Origin: Lachnospiraceae bacterium A2
Lineage (GTDB): Bacteria > Bacillota > Clostridia > Lachnospirales > Lachnospiraceae
Direction of reading: 5' to 3'
Assembly: GCA_000403315.2 (NCBI GenBank)
Contig: KE159636.1
Span: 773,358-837,357 of the forward strand
Length of the DNA: 64,000 bases
In this document: piece by piece, positions 37,032-45,383 of the stretch
Layout of the letters: each line of letters starts with the position of its first letter
How positions within the stretch are numbered: position 1 is the stretch's first letter
The notes under the pieces: model-generated
Told to the model about the DNA's origin: nothing
Database searches by the model: none
Seen by the model: the letters and a program-made list of their open reading frames with translations, nothing else
Translations under genes and position numbers: made by a program

Positions 37032-37553
37032 ATGCAATTTACCAAGAGTGAACTTGAGATGATTTACAAGTATGCATGCACGACAAAAGAAGATACGGTT
37101 AAGGCTATGAAAGAAGCATTATCCGCTATCGGGGATGAACTGACCTACATAATCATAAGGAACGCCGCAGAAAAGCTGGGGAAGCTGCCGGAGCCGGAAT
37201 GCAGCCGTTTTATAGCAGACAATAAAGCGCATCACATAGAAAAGAGTGAACGTTCCGTCCTGCGGCGGCTTGCCGAAGCCAAGGAGCGGGTAAAACAGCC
37301 CGTCCTGCAGGGGCATGATTTGTCGGGGATCGAACGCTTCCAGAAAGATACCCGGCACATGGTCGTCTTTGATGTGCTGAACAATGACAGCCCTGTCGGG
37401 TTTAAAGGGGAAAGATACCGTCTCTTCCTCTCTGACGCAGGATATAACATTGCAAGAACCAGTGAAAAGCGAGGGGAGATGAAAATCAGGAACCATGCCG
37501 CAGTAGCCGCCGGAAAGCTGTACCCCGATAAAAAGGCTGAACATGACAGATAA
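37032..37553 (+). CDS. Hypothetical protein of the mobilization/replication module
   Basis: Not recognised. 173 residues; first half helical (SELEMIYKYACTTKEDTVKAM), second half with a compact FKGERYRLFLSDAGYNIA segment. AAAGGAGG precedes the ATG. It overlaps the next gene by 11 bases and is therefore part of the replication operon. Confidence 0.6.
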   Translation: MQFTKSELEMIYKYACTTKEDTVKAMKEALSAIGDELTYIIIRNAAEKLGKLPEPECSRFIADNKAHHIEKSERSVLRRLAEAKERVKQPVLQGHDLSGIERFQKDTRHMVVFDVLNNDSPVGFKGERYRLFLSDAGYNIARTSEKRGEMKIRNHAAVAAGKLYPDKKAEHDR

Positions 37554-37998
37554 TTGTTCCGGGAGGAAGTTCAGAAAGCAGGGAGAACCACAGGAAAATA
37601 AAAATAGAGTGGAAACAGAGGGGCAGGAAACCGGATATGTCTGGGCAGATACACATTTACCGCCTTATCTCCCCTATCCCCGGTTCCTGCTGAAAATGGA
37701 TATCACACAGACAGCAAAGCTTTTGTATGCACTGCTCTTAGACCGCACTACTCTATCGCAGAAGAACGGATGGCAGGATGAATCCGGAAGGACATATATT
37801 ATATTCCCGGTAACGGCGATAGCGGATGCATTGGATAAAAGCCCGTCAACCATAAAAGAAGCGTTGAACGAATTAGACCGGGCAGGGCTTCTGGAACGGA
37901 GGCGGCAGGGATTCTCCACAGCAAACCGCCTGTATGTGAAGCTGCCGCCAGTAGTCCAGATTTCCGGACTACTGACAGCCAGAAAACCGGACTTATGA
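37543..37998 (+). CDS. repA: RepA N-terminal-domain replication initiator
   Basis: 151 residues with the RepA_N winged-helix region (PRFLLKMDITQTAKLLYALLLDR, IIFPVTAIADALDKSPSTIKEALNELDRAGLLERRRQG) that initiates replication in many Firmicutes plasmids. The usual C-terminal part is missing; the next gene supplies a separate C-terminal-type domain, so the initiator may be split in two. Overlaps neighbours on both sides by 11 and 4 bases. Confidence 0.8.
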   Translation: MTDNCSGRKFRKQGEPQENKNRVETEGQETGYVWADTHLPPYLPYPRFLLKMDITQTAKLLYALLLDRTTLSQKNGWQDESGRTYIIFPVTAIADALDKSPSTIKEALNELDRAGLLERRRQGFSTANRLYVKLPPVVQISGLLTARKPDL

Positions 37999-38318
37999 CG
38001 GCCGGAAAACTGGCCTCTAACAACTATAATATAAACAAAACAATAGAGAACCAAACAAAGGAAGTGAATGGGGGATGCACCGTCTGCGGCAAATACAATA
38101 ATATTTTTCTCTCCGAAGAAGAATTATCGGAACTGGAGAGGGAATACCCCGGCAGGCTGCAAAGGTTTATAGAGGAAATGAGCCGTTACCTTGCCGCAAC
38201 CGGGAAGAGTTACCACAACTATGCCGCCGCCATACGGATATGGGCGGACAATGACAGGAAGGGAAACGCCGCACAGGGCATCCCGGATTACGATTATAAG
38301 GAGGGCGAGAGCCTATGA
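37995..38318 (+). CDS. Replication-module protein resembling an initiator C-terminal domain
   Basis: 107 residues. A four-base ATGA overlap with repA and another with the dnaC-like gene. The segment LSEEELSELEREYPGRLQRFIEEMSRYLAATGKSYHNYAAAIRIW resembles the helical C-terminal domain of RepA/DnaD-type initiators. CTVC at about residue 28 suggests a small zinc site (one pair only). Probably works with the RepA_N protein. Confidence 0.65.
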   Translation: MTAGKLASNNYNINKTIENQTKEVNGGCTVCGKYNNIFLSEEELSELEREYPGRLQRFIEEMSRYLAATGKSYHNYAAAIRIWADNDRKGNAAQGIPDYDYKEGESL

Positions 38319-39151
38319 TTTTAGACGATGCCAAGGGAACGATGGTTCTAATGGATACAGAGCCGGAAAACGACGATTACACAGGGGAGGACGGGCTTTT
38401 ATACTGCGGAGCCTGCCATACACCGAAAGAAGCCTATTTCCCGGAAGGAAAGATGCTTTTCGGGCGTGACCGCCACCCTTCCGAATGTGAATGCCAGAGA
38501 AAGGAACGGGAAAAGCGGGAATCAGAAGAACGGCAGAGGGAGCATGAAGCTACGGTGGAACGGCTGAAGGACAGCGGATTCACAGACGGCAGCATGAAGA
38601 GATGGACATTTGACAATGACAACGGAAGAAATCCACAGATGAGATTTGCACACATCTATGTGGAGCATTGGGAGGAAATGCGGGCAGAGAGCCGGGGGTA
38701 TCTCCTTTGGGGGAATGTGGGCACAGGAAAGACTTACCTTGCCGGATGTATCGCAAATGTGTTGATGGAGCGGGAAATTCCGGTACGGATGACGAACTTT
38801 GCCGCCATTTTAAACGACCTGACAGGCACATTAAATGGGAGGAATGCTTACATAGAGCGGTTATGCAGCTTCCCACTCCTGATACTGGATGATTTTGGGA
38901 TGGAGAGGGGAACGGAATACGGCTTAGAACAGGTCTATAACGTGATAGACAGCCGTTACCGGAGCCGCAGGCCATTGATTGTCACTACGAACCTGACATT
39001 ATCAGAACTGCAGAATCCGGCAGACAGAGCGCATCAGAGAATTTATGACAGAGTGCTTGCCATGTGTACGCCAGTCTGCTGTTCCGGGATAAATTTCCGT
39101 AAGGAGCAGGCACAAAAGAACATGGAATATCTGAAAGAAATGTTGAAATAG
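38315..39151 (+). CDS. DnaC/IstB-like helicase loader ATPase
   Basis: 278 residues. N-terminal four-cysteine zinc finger (CGACHTPKE...CECQ), then AAA+ core: Walker A GNVGTGKTYLAG, Walker B LLILDDFGMERGTE, sensor region RPLIVTTNLTLSEL. Loads replicative helicase at the element's own origin; its presence implies the element replicates after excision or in transfer. ATGA overlap with the preceding gene. Confidence 0.88.
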   Translation: MILDDAKGTMVLMDTEPENDDYTGEDGLLYCGACHTPKEAYFPEGKMLFGRDRHPSECECQRKEREKRESEERQREHEATVERLKDSGFTDGSMKRWTFDNDNGRNPQMRFAHIYVEHWEEMRAESRGYLLWGNVGTGKTYLAGCIANVLMEREIPVRMTNFAAILNDLTGTLNGRNAYIERLCSFPLLILDDFGMERGTEYGLEQVYNVIDSRYRSRRPLIVTTNLTLSELQNPADRAHQRIYDRVLAMCTPVCCSGINFRKEQAQKNMEYLKEMLK

Positions 39152-39288
39152 TAGAAAGGTAGATAGGTAATATCAATTTACGCCAAATTATATGTTGAAA
39201 AATGAATGAAAAGTATTGGACTATTTTAGGTAAAATTTTCATAGTTATGGAGAAAGAGACAAGCTAGTAAGCAGGAGGTGGTTTCGCT

Positions 39289-39468
39289 ATCGCTAAAAAA
39301 ACAAAGCTTCATTTTCGTTTTCATAATCCAAATTCGGCGGTGGAAACCGCTAATTACATAGCAAAAATATTTATTGAGGTCAATCAGGTTAAAATTGATC
39401 AGGTGTTACAAGAAACCGCAGAAAGAATGGAAATACAGAGCGAAGAGAATCGGAGTCTTTCATGTTGA
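39289..39468 (+). CDS. Small conserved ORF with non-standard ATC start
   Basis: Encodes 59 residues starting IAKKTKLHFRFHNPNSAV, rich in Lys and His, a small protein type I associate with Clostridia elements carrying serine recombinases. AGGAGGT at 39273-39279 sits nine bases before an ATC codon where homologues (from memory) have ATG; no ATG, GTG or TTG in frame has comparable placement. Either the start codon is mutated or ATC is used inefficiently. Confidence 0.5.
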   Translation: MAKKTKLHFRFHNPNSAVETANYIAKIFIEVNQVKIDQVLQETAERMEIQSEENRSLSC

Positions 39469-39524
39469 AAGGCTCCATTAATTTTGTATGGAGTGTTGTA
39501 TAATGATTTGATCTGGTATAAAAT

Positions 39525-39578
39525 AGTCATAGATTAGTTCTAGAAAGTCATAGATTAGTCATAGAATTTAGTCATAGA
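39525..39578 (+). repeat. Four AGTCATAGA direct repeats upstream of the AlbA_2 gene
   Basis: Exact AGTCATAGA at 39525, 39546, 39557 and 39570, ending 22 bases before the ATG at 39601. Likely a regulator-binding array, perhaps for the AlbA_2 protein itself. Confidence 0.6.
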
Positions 39579-39600
39579 ATAGTAAAAGGCGGTGAATACT

Positions 39601-41268
39601 ATGATTTATGCAGACAATCAGCTAAAAGAGAAAATCTTAAACTTAGTGGTTACTTTTGAAAACGAAGTAATTGAATTTAAAGAAGCACGGAGCAATTATT
39701 CTTTCAATGATATTGGAAAATATTTTTCTGCTTTGAGTAATGAAGCTAATTTGCGAGGATTGCAAGAAGCATGGTTGGTCTTTGGAATATCTGATGAGAA
39801 AGAGATTGTTGGAACGGAATTTCGGAAACAAGGAGGATTGCATAACTTAAAGAAGGAAATAGTGAATGGAACAAATGAACGACTGACATTCATGGAAATC
39901 TATGAACTAACTATGAATAAATGTCGTATTATTGTATTTCAGATCCCTCCAGCAATACGGGGAATACCAACGACATGGCAAGGAGCGGCGTATGCAAGAG
40001 AACATGAATCTGTATCGCCTTTGCCTATGAATAAGGTTGATTTAATCAGAAGTCAGATAGGAGCGGATTGGTCAAAGGAGATTGTAAAAGAAGCATCTAT
40101 AGAAGATTTGGATGAAGAAGCGATTAAACGAGCACGTGAACTTTTTTCAAAACGTCAAAAGGATCGTAAGAAAGCGCAGGAGATTTTAAAAAAGTTATCA
40201 GACATTGAAGTGTTAAATAAAGCGGGAATAACAATTAAAGGAGAAATTACCAGGACAGCATTGCTTCTTTTGGGGAAAAGTGAATCCAGTTATTTTTTTG
40301 ACGGTTTTATTCCAAGATTAACATGGACTCTGTACAATGCAGACAATACAGTGAAAACATATGAGCATTTTGACATGCCTCTACTTTTGGCAGTAGATGA
40401 AGTATATTCTCGAATTAGAAATGTAAAGTATCGCTACATTGCCGGGCAGCAAACCTTATTTCCGGATGAAGTTGAACAGTATGAACCAGAATTAATAAAG
40501 GAGATTATAAACAATTGCATCGCTCATCAAGATTACCGTTTACGTGGAAAAATCAATATTGAAGAGTTTGAGGATAAACTTGTTTTTATAAATGAAGGAG
40601 GATTTATCCCGGAAACTATTGAACAAGCGTTGGAGCCAGGATATAAACCGCCTTATTATCGAAATGTTTTTTTGTGCAATGCAATGGTAAACTTGTATAT
40701 GATTGATACTAATTCTATGGGAATACCCATGATGTATCAAATTCAAAGAGATAAGTGTTTTCCGTTACCGACGTATGATTTAGAAACACTCAACAGGGTT
40801 AAGGTGACTGTATTTGGAAAAATCATAGATAAAAATTACACACAGCTTTTATATTCAAATGGCGATTTAGACATACAAACCGTATTTTTGTTAGATAAGG
40901 TCCAAAAGAAAGAGACAATATCTAAAGAAAATTTTAGGATTTTAAAAAGGCAAGGATTGATAGAGGGAAGATATCCAAATTTATTTGTGTCTTTTAAAGT
41001 AGCAGATATTGTTGGACAAAAAGCGGACTATATACGGAACAAAGGATTAGATGATGATATTTGCAAACAGTTAATAGTAAAAGCCTTAGAATCTATGGGT
41101 GAAGCAAGTAAGCATGAATTGATGGATGTGTTAGACAAGGCATTACCGGAGATTTTAAGTGAAAATCAAAAATCAAAAAAAGTATCAAATTTACTGCAGA
41201 TTCTAAAGAGAGATGGAAGTATAGAAGTTAAAGGGAAAAATCGGCATGCAAAATGGTCAATAAAGTAG
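39601..41268 (+). CDS. AlbA_2/Schlafen-type DNA-binding protein with ATPase-like C-terminus
   Basis: About 555 residues. N-terminal AlbA_2 domain (about 10-135: VIEFKEARSNYSFNDIGKYFSALSNEAN, AWLVFGISDE), then a RecG-like/HATPase_c_4 region (about 290-450: LIKEIINNCIAHQDYRLRGKI, VFINEGGFIP) and C-terminal winged helix. Such proteins are transcription regulators or parts of defence loci. ATG 39601 is favoured by AAGGCGGTG; a GTG three codons earlier is possible. Base composition is notably AT-rich compared with the mobilization genes, so it is likely separately acquired cargo. Confidence 0.75.
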   Translation: MIYADNQLKEKILNLVVTFENEVIEFKEARSNYSFNDIGKYFSALSNEANLRGLQEAWLVFGISDEKEIVGTEFRKQGGLHNLKKEIVNGTNERLTFMEIYELTMNKCRIIVFQIPPAIRGIPTTWQGAAYAREHESVSPLPMNKVDLIRSQIGADWSKEIVKEASIEDLDEEAIKRARELFSKRQKDRKKAQEILKKLSDIEVLNKAGITIKGEITRTALLLLGKSESSYFFDGFIPRLTWTLYNADNTVKTYEHFDMPLLLAVDEVYSRIRNVKYRYIAGQQTLFPDEVEQYEPELIKEIINNCIAHQDYRLRGKINIEEFEDKLVFINEGGFIPETIEQALEPGYKPPYYRNVFLCNAMVNLYMIDTNSMGIPMMYQIQRDKCFPLPTYDLETLNRVKVTVFGKIIDKNYTQLLYSNGDLDIQTVFLLDKVQKKETISKENFRILKRQGLIEGRYPNLFVSFKVADIVGQKADYIRNKGLDDDICKQLIVKALESMGEASKHELMDVLDKALPEILSENQKSKKVSNLLQILKRDGSIEVKGKNRHAKWSIK

Positions 41269-41537
41269 TGTATGTTTACAGGGGGATAGAGTATGAAAGA
41301 AGCGAATATCTTCCTTTGGTTGTGGCGGTTATATTTTACTTGTGGAAACTCCGTTAAGGCTGAATTTAACGGGTTTTCAGCTCAGTCTTGACCGGGTTTC
41401 CAAGTAAAATTGGGTTAACCATGCAAAAGAAATAGGAGGTAAAGGCTTATACTCCGAATCCATTGAATTTACTGGAGTTGAGCCGATTTTGAATATATAA
41501 AATTGACGCTACCGTTTACAGAACAAAGGAGAAAAAT
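41269..41537 (+). other. Non-coding stretch with gene fossils and a hairpin
   Basis: Holds a 32-codon ORF (41293-41391, MKEANIFLWLW) after GGGGGAT, a hairpin pairing ACTTG...GAAAC near 41338 with GTTTCCAAGT near 41402, and a C-terminal-looking fragment (HAKEIGGKGLYSESIEFTG) in frame up to a stop near 41502. These look like remnants between two cargo genes. Confidence 0.4.
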
Positions 41538-43370
41538 ATGAATAAATATGATATATTGGTAAATATAGTGGATCAAATAATGGGGGAGGCACCATCGGGG
41601 TACAAAAGATATTATCCTGAACCTCAAAATATTGAAAAAGTAGATCAGGCTAGATCACGAGTTTTTATACATTTATTTTTAAAGGTTAAATATGGTATTA
41701 ATGATTTCCTTGAAAGAGAAGGCTATATTACAGATGAAGTGAATGATGGCGGGATTGATGCCTACTATATTGACAGAGATAGTAAGACAATAGTGTTTAT
41801 ACAATCAAAATATAGACGCAATCAAAACAATTTCGAAAATAAAAATATTGAGTTGGATGAAATATTGAAGATGGATACAGATCGGATTGTTGATGGTGAA
41901 ACAGAAAATGAAGATGGTATATCTTACAATAGTAAAATACAGAATATGATTCAAAAAATAAGCTCTATTGATGATATAGGCAGATATAGATATCAAGTAG
42001 TTATCTTAGCTAATTTGAAGAAAGAGAAATATAAAGATTCACAAATAAAAAAACTTACAGGAGGATTTTCAGCGAAAATATTTGATTATGAAAAATGTTA
42101 CAATGAGCTAGTTTTTCCAGTAGTTACAGGTTGTTATTATAATGCTGATGAAATAAAAATAAGGCTATCTTTGGTAAATAAAGAGAATAATGATGGAAGG
42201 ATTAGCTACACAGTTGAAACGAAATATGGAGCATGTAAGATAATGGTGGCTTTTGTTCCTGTACTTGAAATTGCTAAAGTAGTAGCAAAATATAAAAACT
42301 CAATTTTAAAATATAATCCAAGATGCTTTTTGAGCTTAAAGAATAATACAATCAATCCCAAAATTAGAAGTACTATAAGAAATAAGAAAACGAATGAAAT
42401 CGCTTTGTACAATAATGGAATAACAATTTTGTCTGATGATACAGACTTTAATTCAAAGGTGGCATTAAAAGATACAGCGCAATTGATAATAAAGAATCCG
42501 CAAATCGTAAATGGCGGTCAGACTGCGTACACAGTTGCATCAATATATGAAGAAGATTTAGACTATATGGAACATTTTGAAGGGAAAGAAATTCTCGTAA
42601 AAATCATTACTTTTTTAGGTAAATATAAAGAACGCGATAAATTATCATTGATCGAAGAATTATCAAAAGCAACAAATGAACAAACGCCTGTAAAAGAAGT
42701 TGATCGGAGAGCAAATGATAGAATACAGATAGAATATCAAAAAAATATTTATAAAGATTTTGGATATTTTTATAATAGAAAAATGGGCGAATATTATGAC
42801 GGGCTAAATCACAATTTTATTACACGTGATAAAATTGTTGACCGGACTATATTTATGAGAGTTGGATCTAGTATACGGGGCGAAGTAGCTAAAGCGCGAA
42901 GAAATAGTGATGAAGTTTTGTTCAGACCAGAGCATTTTGAACAAATTTTTGTGGATACAGATATATACAAAAAATATATGTATGGATATTTTTGTCATAT
43001 GTACTTGACTGAATTAGAGAAAAATTTTTCAAAGACAAGAAATAATAAATATGGTATTAATACATATGGTAATGCGTTGCGATATGGGAAATACGCAGTT
43101 ACACATGTTGTTTCACAATATTGGTTGGAATCATTAGCTCTGTTTGAATATCATGAAAACGTTAGAATGTATACGGATATAATCTTGAGCCAATGGATTA
43201 ATTTTGAGAAAAATGTTACAAAAAAAGTACATAATAGGGATTATTTTTATCAAGTAACAGGAGAAAACGGACAAAATGAATACTATTATAATTATGATGG
43301 GTATTATAAAGGAAGAACTATTAATAACGACTTAAAGGAATTTTCATTTGATATAAATAAAATAGTTTAA
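41538..43370 (+). CDS. AIPR-family protein with PD-(D/E)xK nuclease domain
   Basis: 610 residues, very AT-rich. An N-terminal Mrr-like nuclease motif is visible: Asp74 in GGIDAYYID and Gln89-Ser-Lys91 in FIQSKYRR. The C-terminal part has the AIPR family motif PQIVNGGQTAYTVASIYEE and ATNEQTPVKEVDRRANDRIQ. AIPR proteins are linked to abortive infection and phage resistance; a nuclease-based suicide function is inferred. AAAGGAG precedes the ATG. Lies between the AlbA_2 gene and the recombinase. Confidence 0.82.
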   Translation: MNKYDILVNIVDQIMGEAPSGYKRYYPEPQNIEKVDQARSRVFIHLFLKVKYGINDFLEREGYITDEVNDGGIDAYYIDRDSKTIVFIQSKYRRNQNNFENKNIELDEILKMDTDRIVDGETENEDGISYNSKIQNMIQKISSIDDIGRYRYQVVILANLKKEKYKDSQIKKLTGGFSAKIFDYEKCYNELVFPVVTGCYYNADEIKIRLSLVNKENNDGRISYTVETKYGACKIMVAFVPVLEIAKVVAKYKNSILKYNPRCFLSLKNNTINPKIRSTIRNKKTNEIALYNNGITILSDDTDFNSKVALKDTAQLIIKNPQIVNGGQTAYTVASIYEEDLDYMEHFEGKEILVKIITFLGKYKERDKLSLIEELSKATNEQTPVKEVDRRANDRIQIEYQKNIYKDFGYFYNRKMGEYYDGLNHNFITRDKIVDRTIFMRVGSSIRGEVAKARRNSDEVLFRPEHFEQIFVDTDIYKKYMYGYFCHMYLTELEKNFSKTRNNKYGINTYGNALRYGKYAVTHVVSQYWLESLALFEYHENVRMYTDIILSQWINFEKNVTKKVHNRDYFYQVTGENGQNEYYYNYDGYYKGRTINNDLKEFSFDINKIV

Positions 43371-43417
43371 TCTTTTAAGATAAATAAAATCTTTCATACA
43401 GGAAGGATATAAAGAGC

Positions 43418-45016
43418 ATGAACATAGCTGCATACTGCCGTGTATCTACGGACAAAGAAGATCAACTAAACAGCTTGGAAGCCCAAAAGGCCTTTTTTGC
43501 CGAATACACTACCCGCACAGGCGACACCCTCATTAGATTATATGCAGACGAAGGCATTTCTGGAACTAAAATCAAAAATCGCAAGGAATTTCTTCGCATG
43601 ATGTCCGATGCTGAACATGGTCTATTCGACATGGTAGTGGTAAAAGACATCTCCCGTTTTGCCCGCAATACCGTAGATCTTCTTCAAAATGTCCGCAAAT
43701 TAAAGTCATTAGGCATAGAAACCCAATTCCTCACCGCCAACATGACAAGCATGGGTAACAGCGAATTTGTCTTGACTATTTTTGGCGCATTGGCACAGGA
43801 GGAAAGCGCCAATACATCCAAGCGTGTGAAGTTTGGCAAAAAAATGAACGCAGAAAAAGGGCGTGTTCCCAACATTGTTTACGGCTATAATAAAACCATA
43901 GGCGATTATTTCAATCTGGAAATCAATCAAGAAGAGGCAGCTGTCATTCAACAGATTTATCAGTGGTACACAAAAGAAGGCTATGGAGCCGCCAAGATTT
44001 CCAACAAGTTAAATGAACGTGGACTAAAAACAAAGCGCAACTGCCAGTGGAGCCAAAACGCTATCTGCCGTATCCTTACAAACGAACTATACACAGGAAA
44101 AATCATCAACGGCAAACAGGAAGTAGCAGACTTTCTTACAGGCAGGCGTACCGATAAAGATGAGACAGACTGGATGGTTGTAGAACGTCCGGACTTGCGC
44201 ATCATTGAACCGGAAACATATGAAAAAGCACAGCAGATACTACAGTCCAGAAATAAAGCATTTAACATCAAGCATGAACGCCAGAGCAACAAATATATCT
44301 TCTCAACCCTCATCAAATGCAAGGAATGCGGTTGGTCGTTCAGGCGTACCGTCCGTACTTATAAGAATACTTATGTGCGCTGGGTATGTTCCGGGCATAA
44401 CGGGAGAGGCGCCGATAGCTGCCCCAATGCCATCACTGTTGACGAGGAAGAGCTGATTCAGGCATTGCAGGAATATTTTGCGGAAATGCTGAAACAGAAA
44501 AAGAATGTAATCCAGAATGTTGTCCGAGAGTTCCAACGTATCTATAAGGCAAAGGATGAAAATATAGAGTACGAAAAAGAATTAAACCAACAGCTTGCCA
44601 AATTACAGAAAACCCGCCAGAAATTTATGGATATGTATACAGACGACCTGATCTCCCGCGAAGAGTTGAATACAAAGATCGGCGGTATGCGAAAGGAAAT
44701 CGAGCGACTTGAAAACGAACTGAAAATGGTGTCCTACCATCTGACAAAAGGAGAACAGCTAGAGCATATCCTTGGCAACACTTTCAAAGCGGTAGAAGAT
44801 ATCACGGATGTACACCAGATGACCAACGAACAACTCAAACAGATTATCCAGAAAATCGAAGTAGACAAAGAAGGCAATGTGGATATTTTCTTACGCTTAT
44901 TTGGAGATCTGGGACTGGATGAAGCCGTATTGATTGAGAACACATCAAATACGGCGGGGAATGTTCTTGATACAGTAGAAAGCGATATCATTCCAAATAA
45001 TAACAACCATACATAA
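43418..45016 (+). CDS. Large serine recombinase of the spoIIID element
   Basis: 532 residues. Resolvase domain 1-150 with nucleophile Ser10 (YCRVSTDKEDQ) and DISRFARN; recombinase domain about 165-270; zinc-ribbon cysteines in CKECGWSF...CSGHNGRGADSCPN; and a coiled-coil after 360. Integrates and excises the element at TACATA in spoIIID. GGAAGG precedes the ATG. Its final codons CAT-ACA-TAA overlap the right core, so the stop is completed by host spoIIID bases; in the circular form the frame continues 18 more codons. Confidence 0.93.
   Translation: MNIAAYCRVSTDKEDQLNSLEAQKAFFAEYTTRTGDTLIRLYADEGISGTKIKNRKEFLRMMSDAEHGLFDMVVVKDISRFARNTVDLLQNVRKLKSLGIETQFLTANMTSMGNSEFVLTIFGALAQEESANTSKRVKFGKKMNAEKGRVPNIVYGYNKTIGDYFNLEINQEEAAVIQQIYQWYTKEGYGAAKISNKLNERGLKTKRNCQWSQNAICRILTNELYTGKIINGKQEVADFLTGRRTDKDETDWMVVERPDLRIIEPETYEKAQQILQSRNKAFNIKHERQSNKYIFSTLIKCKECGWSFRRTVRTYKNTYVRWVCSGHNGRGADSCPNAITVDEEELIQALQEYFAEMLKQKKNVIQNVVREFQRIYKAKDENIEYEKELNQQLAKLQKTRQKFMDMYTDDLISREELNTKIGGMRKEIERLENELKMVSYHLTKGEQLEHILGNTFKAVEDITDVHQMTNEQLKQIIQKIEVDKEGNVDIFLRLFGDLGLDEAVLIENTSNTAGNVLDTVESDIIPNNNNHT
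45010..45015 (+). other. attR core of the element in spoIIID
   Basis: TACATA identical to the left core at 30925-30930. The following bases AAGACGTAACAGAACGC continue the spoIIID frame (Lys-Asp-Val-Thr-Glu-Arg). Confidence 0.8.
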
Positions 45017-45161
45017 AGACGTAACAGAACGCCTTACCCAAATTAACCCAGCCCTTGCGACGCAGGCAAGGAAAGTGCTGGACGTAAACAAATCGGAGCG
45101 GCATATCCGGGGCGGCTTGGCAACGCGGGAAAAATATTTGCATCAGAAGGGCGTTGTCTGA
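45015..45161 (+). pseudogene. spoIIID: spoIIID, 3' part
   Basis: Codons 39-86 plus stop of spoIIID without a start: KDVTERLTQINPALATQ, then DVNKSERHIRGGLATREKY, which is the conserved C-terminal DNA-contacting part of SpoIIID. Frame is clean. Joined to 30816-30929 it gives an 86-residue protein of normal SpoIIID length. Not expressed as is, since it lacks a start codon and ribosome site. Confidence 0.88.
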
Positions 45162-45383
45162 ACCGGTATTTTATCCAGAAATAAAAGGCTGCTTAACGCT
45201 GCCGCTGGCAAAAATTTTAACTGGCAGCCATATTGCCGCAAAACGCCTGCCTTGCGCTGGCAGGGGATAAGCTGGAAAAGGATAGGGATACTGAATGGGC
45301 TGCTAACCTGTCCTTTTCTTTTGCTTTTGGAAAACTGTTTTTGTTAAGCCCTGGTTTTATGCCATATTCTGTAGTTTGCTGTG
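45162..45383. other. Intergenic region after spoIIID
   Basis: No gene. Two hairpin-like stretches (GGCTGC at 45187 with GCAGCC at 45224; CTGCC/GGCAG near 45249-45264) but no T-run, so no convincing terminator. Confidence 0.4.

Larger units (their letters stand above)
30925..45015 (+). mobile_element. 14.1-kb integrative mobilizable element inserted in spoIIID
   Basis: Bounded by TACATA cores 14,085 bp apart. Contents in order: an IS4 copy, two Xre repressors, a membrane protein, MobC and MOBP relaxase, repA-like and dnaC-like replication genes, a small conserved ORF, an AlbA_2 protein, an AIPR nuclease and a large serine recombinase whose stop codon overlaps the right core. Excision would recreate spoIIID. 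It has mobilization genes but no conjugation machinery, so it would need a helper. Confidence 0.88.

Noticed and set aside
39525..39578. A CRISPR array
   Set aside because: Repeat units are nine bases with irregular 2-12 base gaps and there are no cas genes.
43380..43402. Sigma-E-like CATACA hexamer directly upstream of the serine recombinase gene
   Set aside because: The only nearby ATA is 12 bp away instead of 16-18, the base pattern after CATACA is wrong, and transcription would start after the ribosome site. A mother-cell promoter for the recombinase is not supported here.
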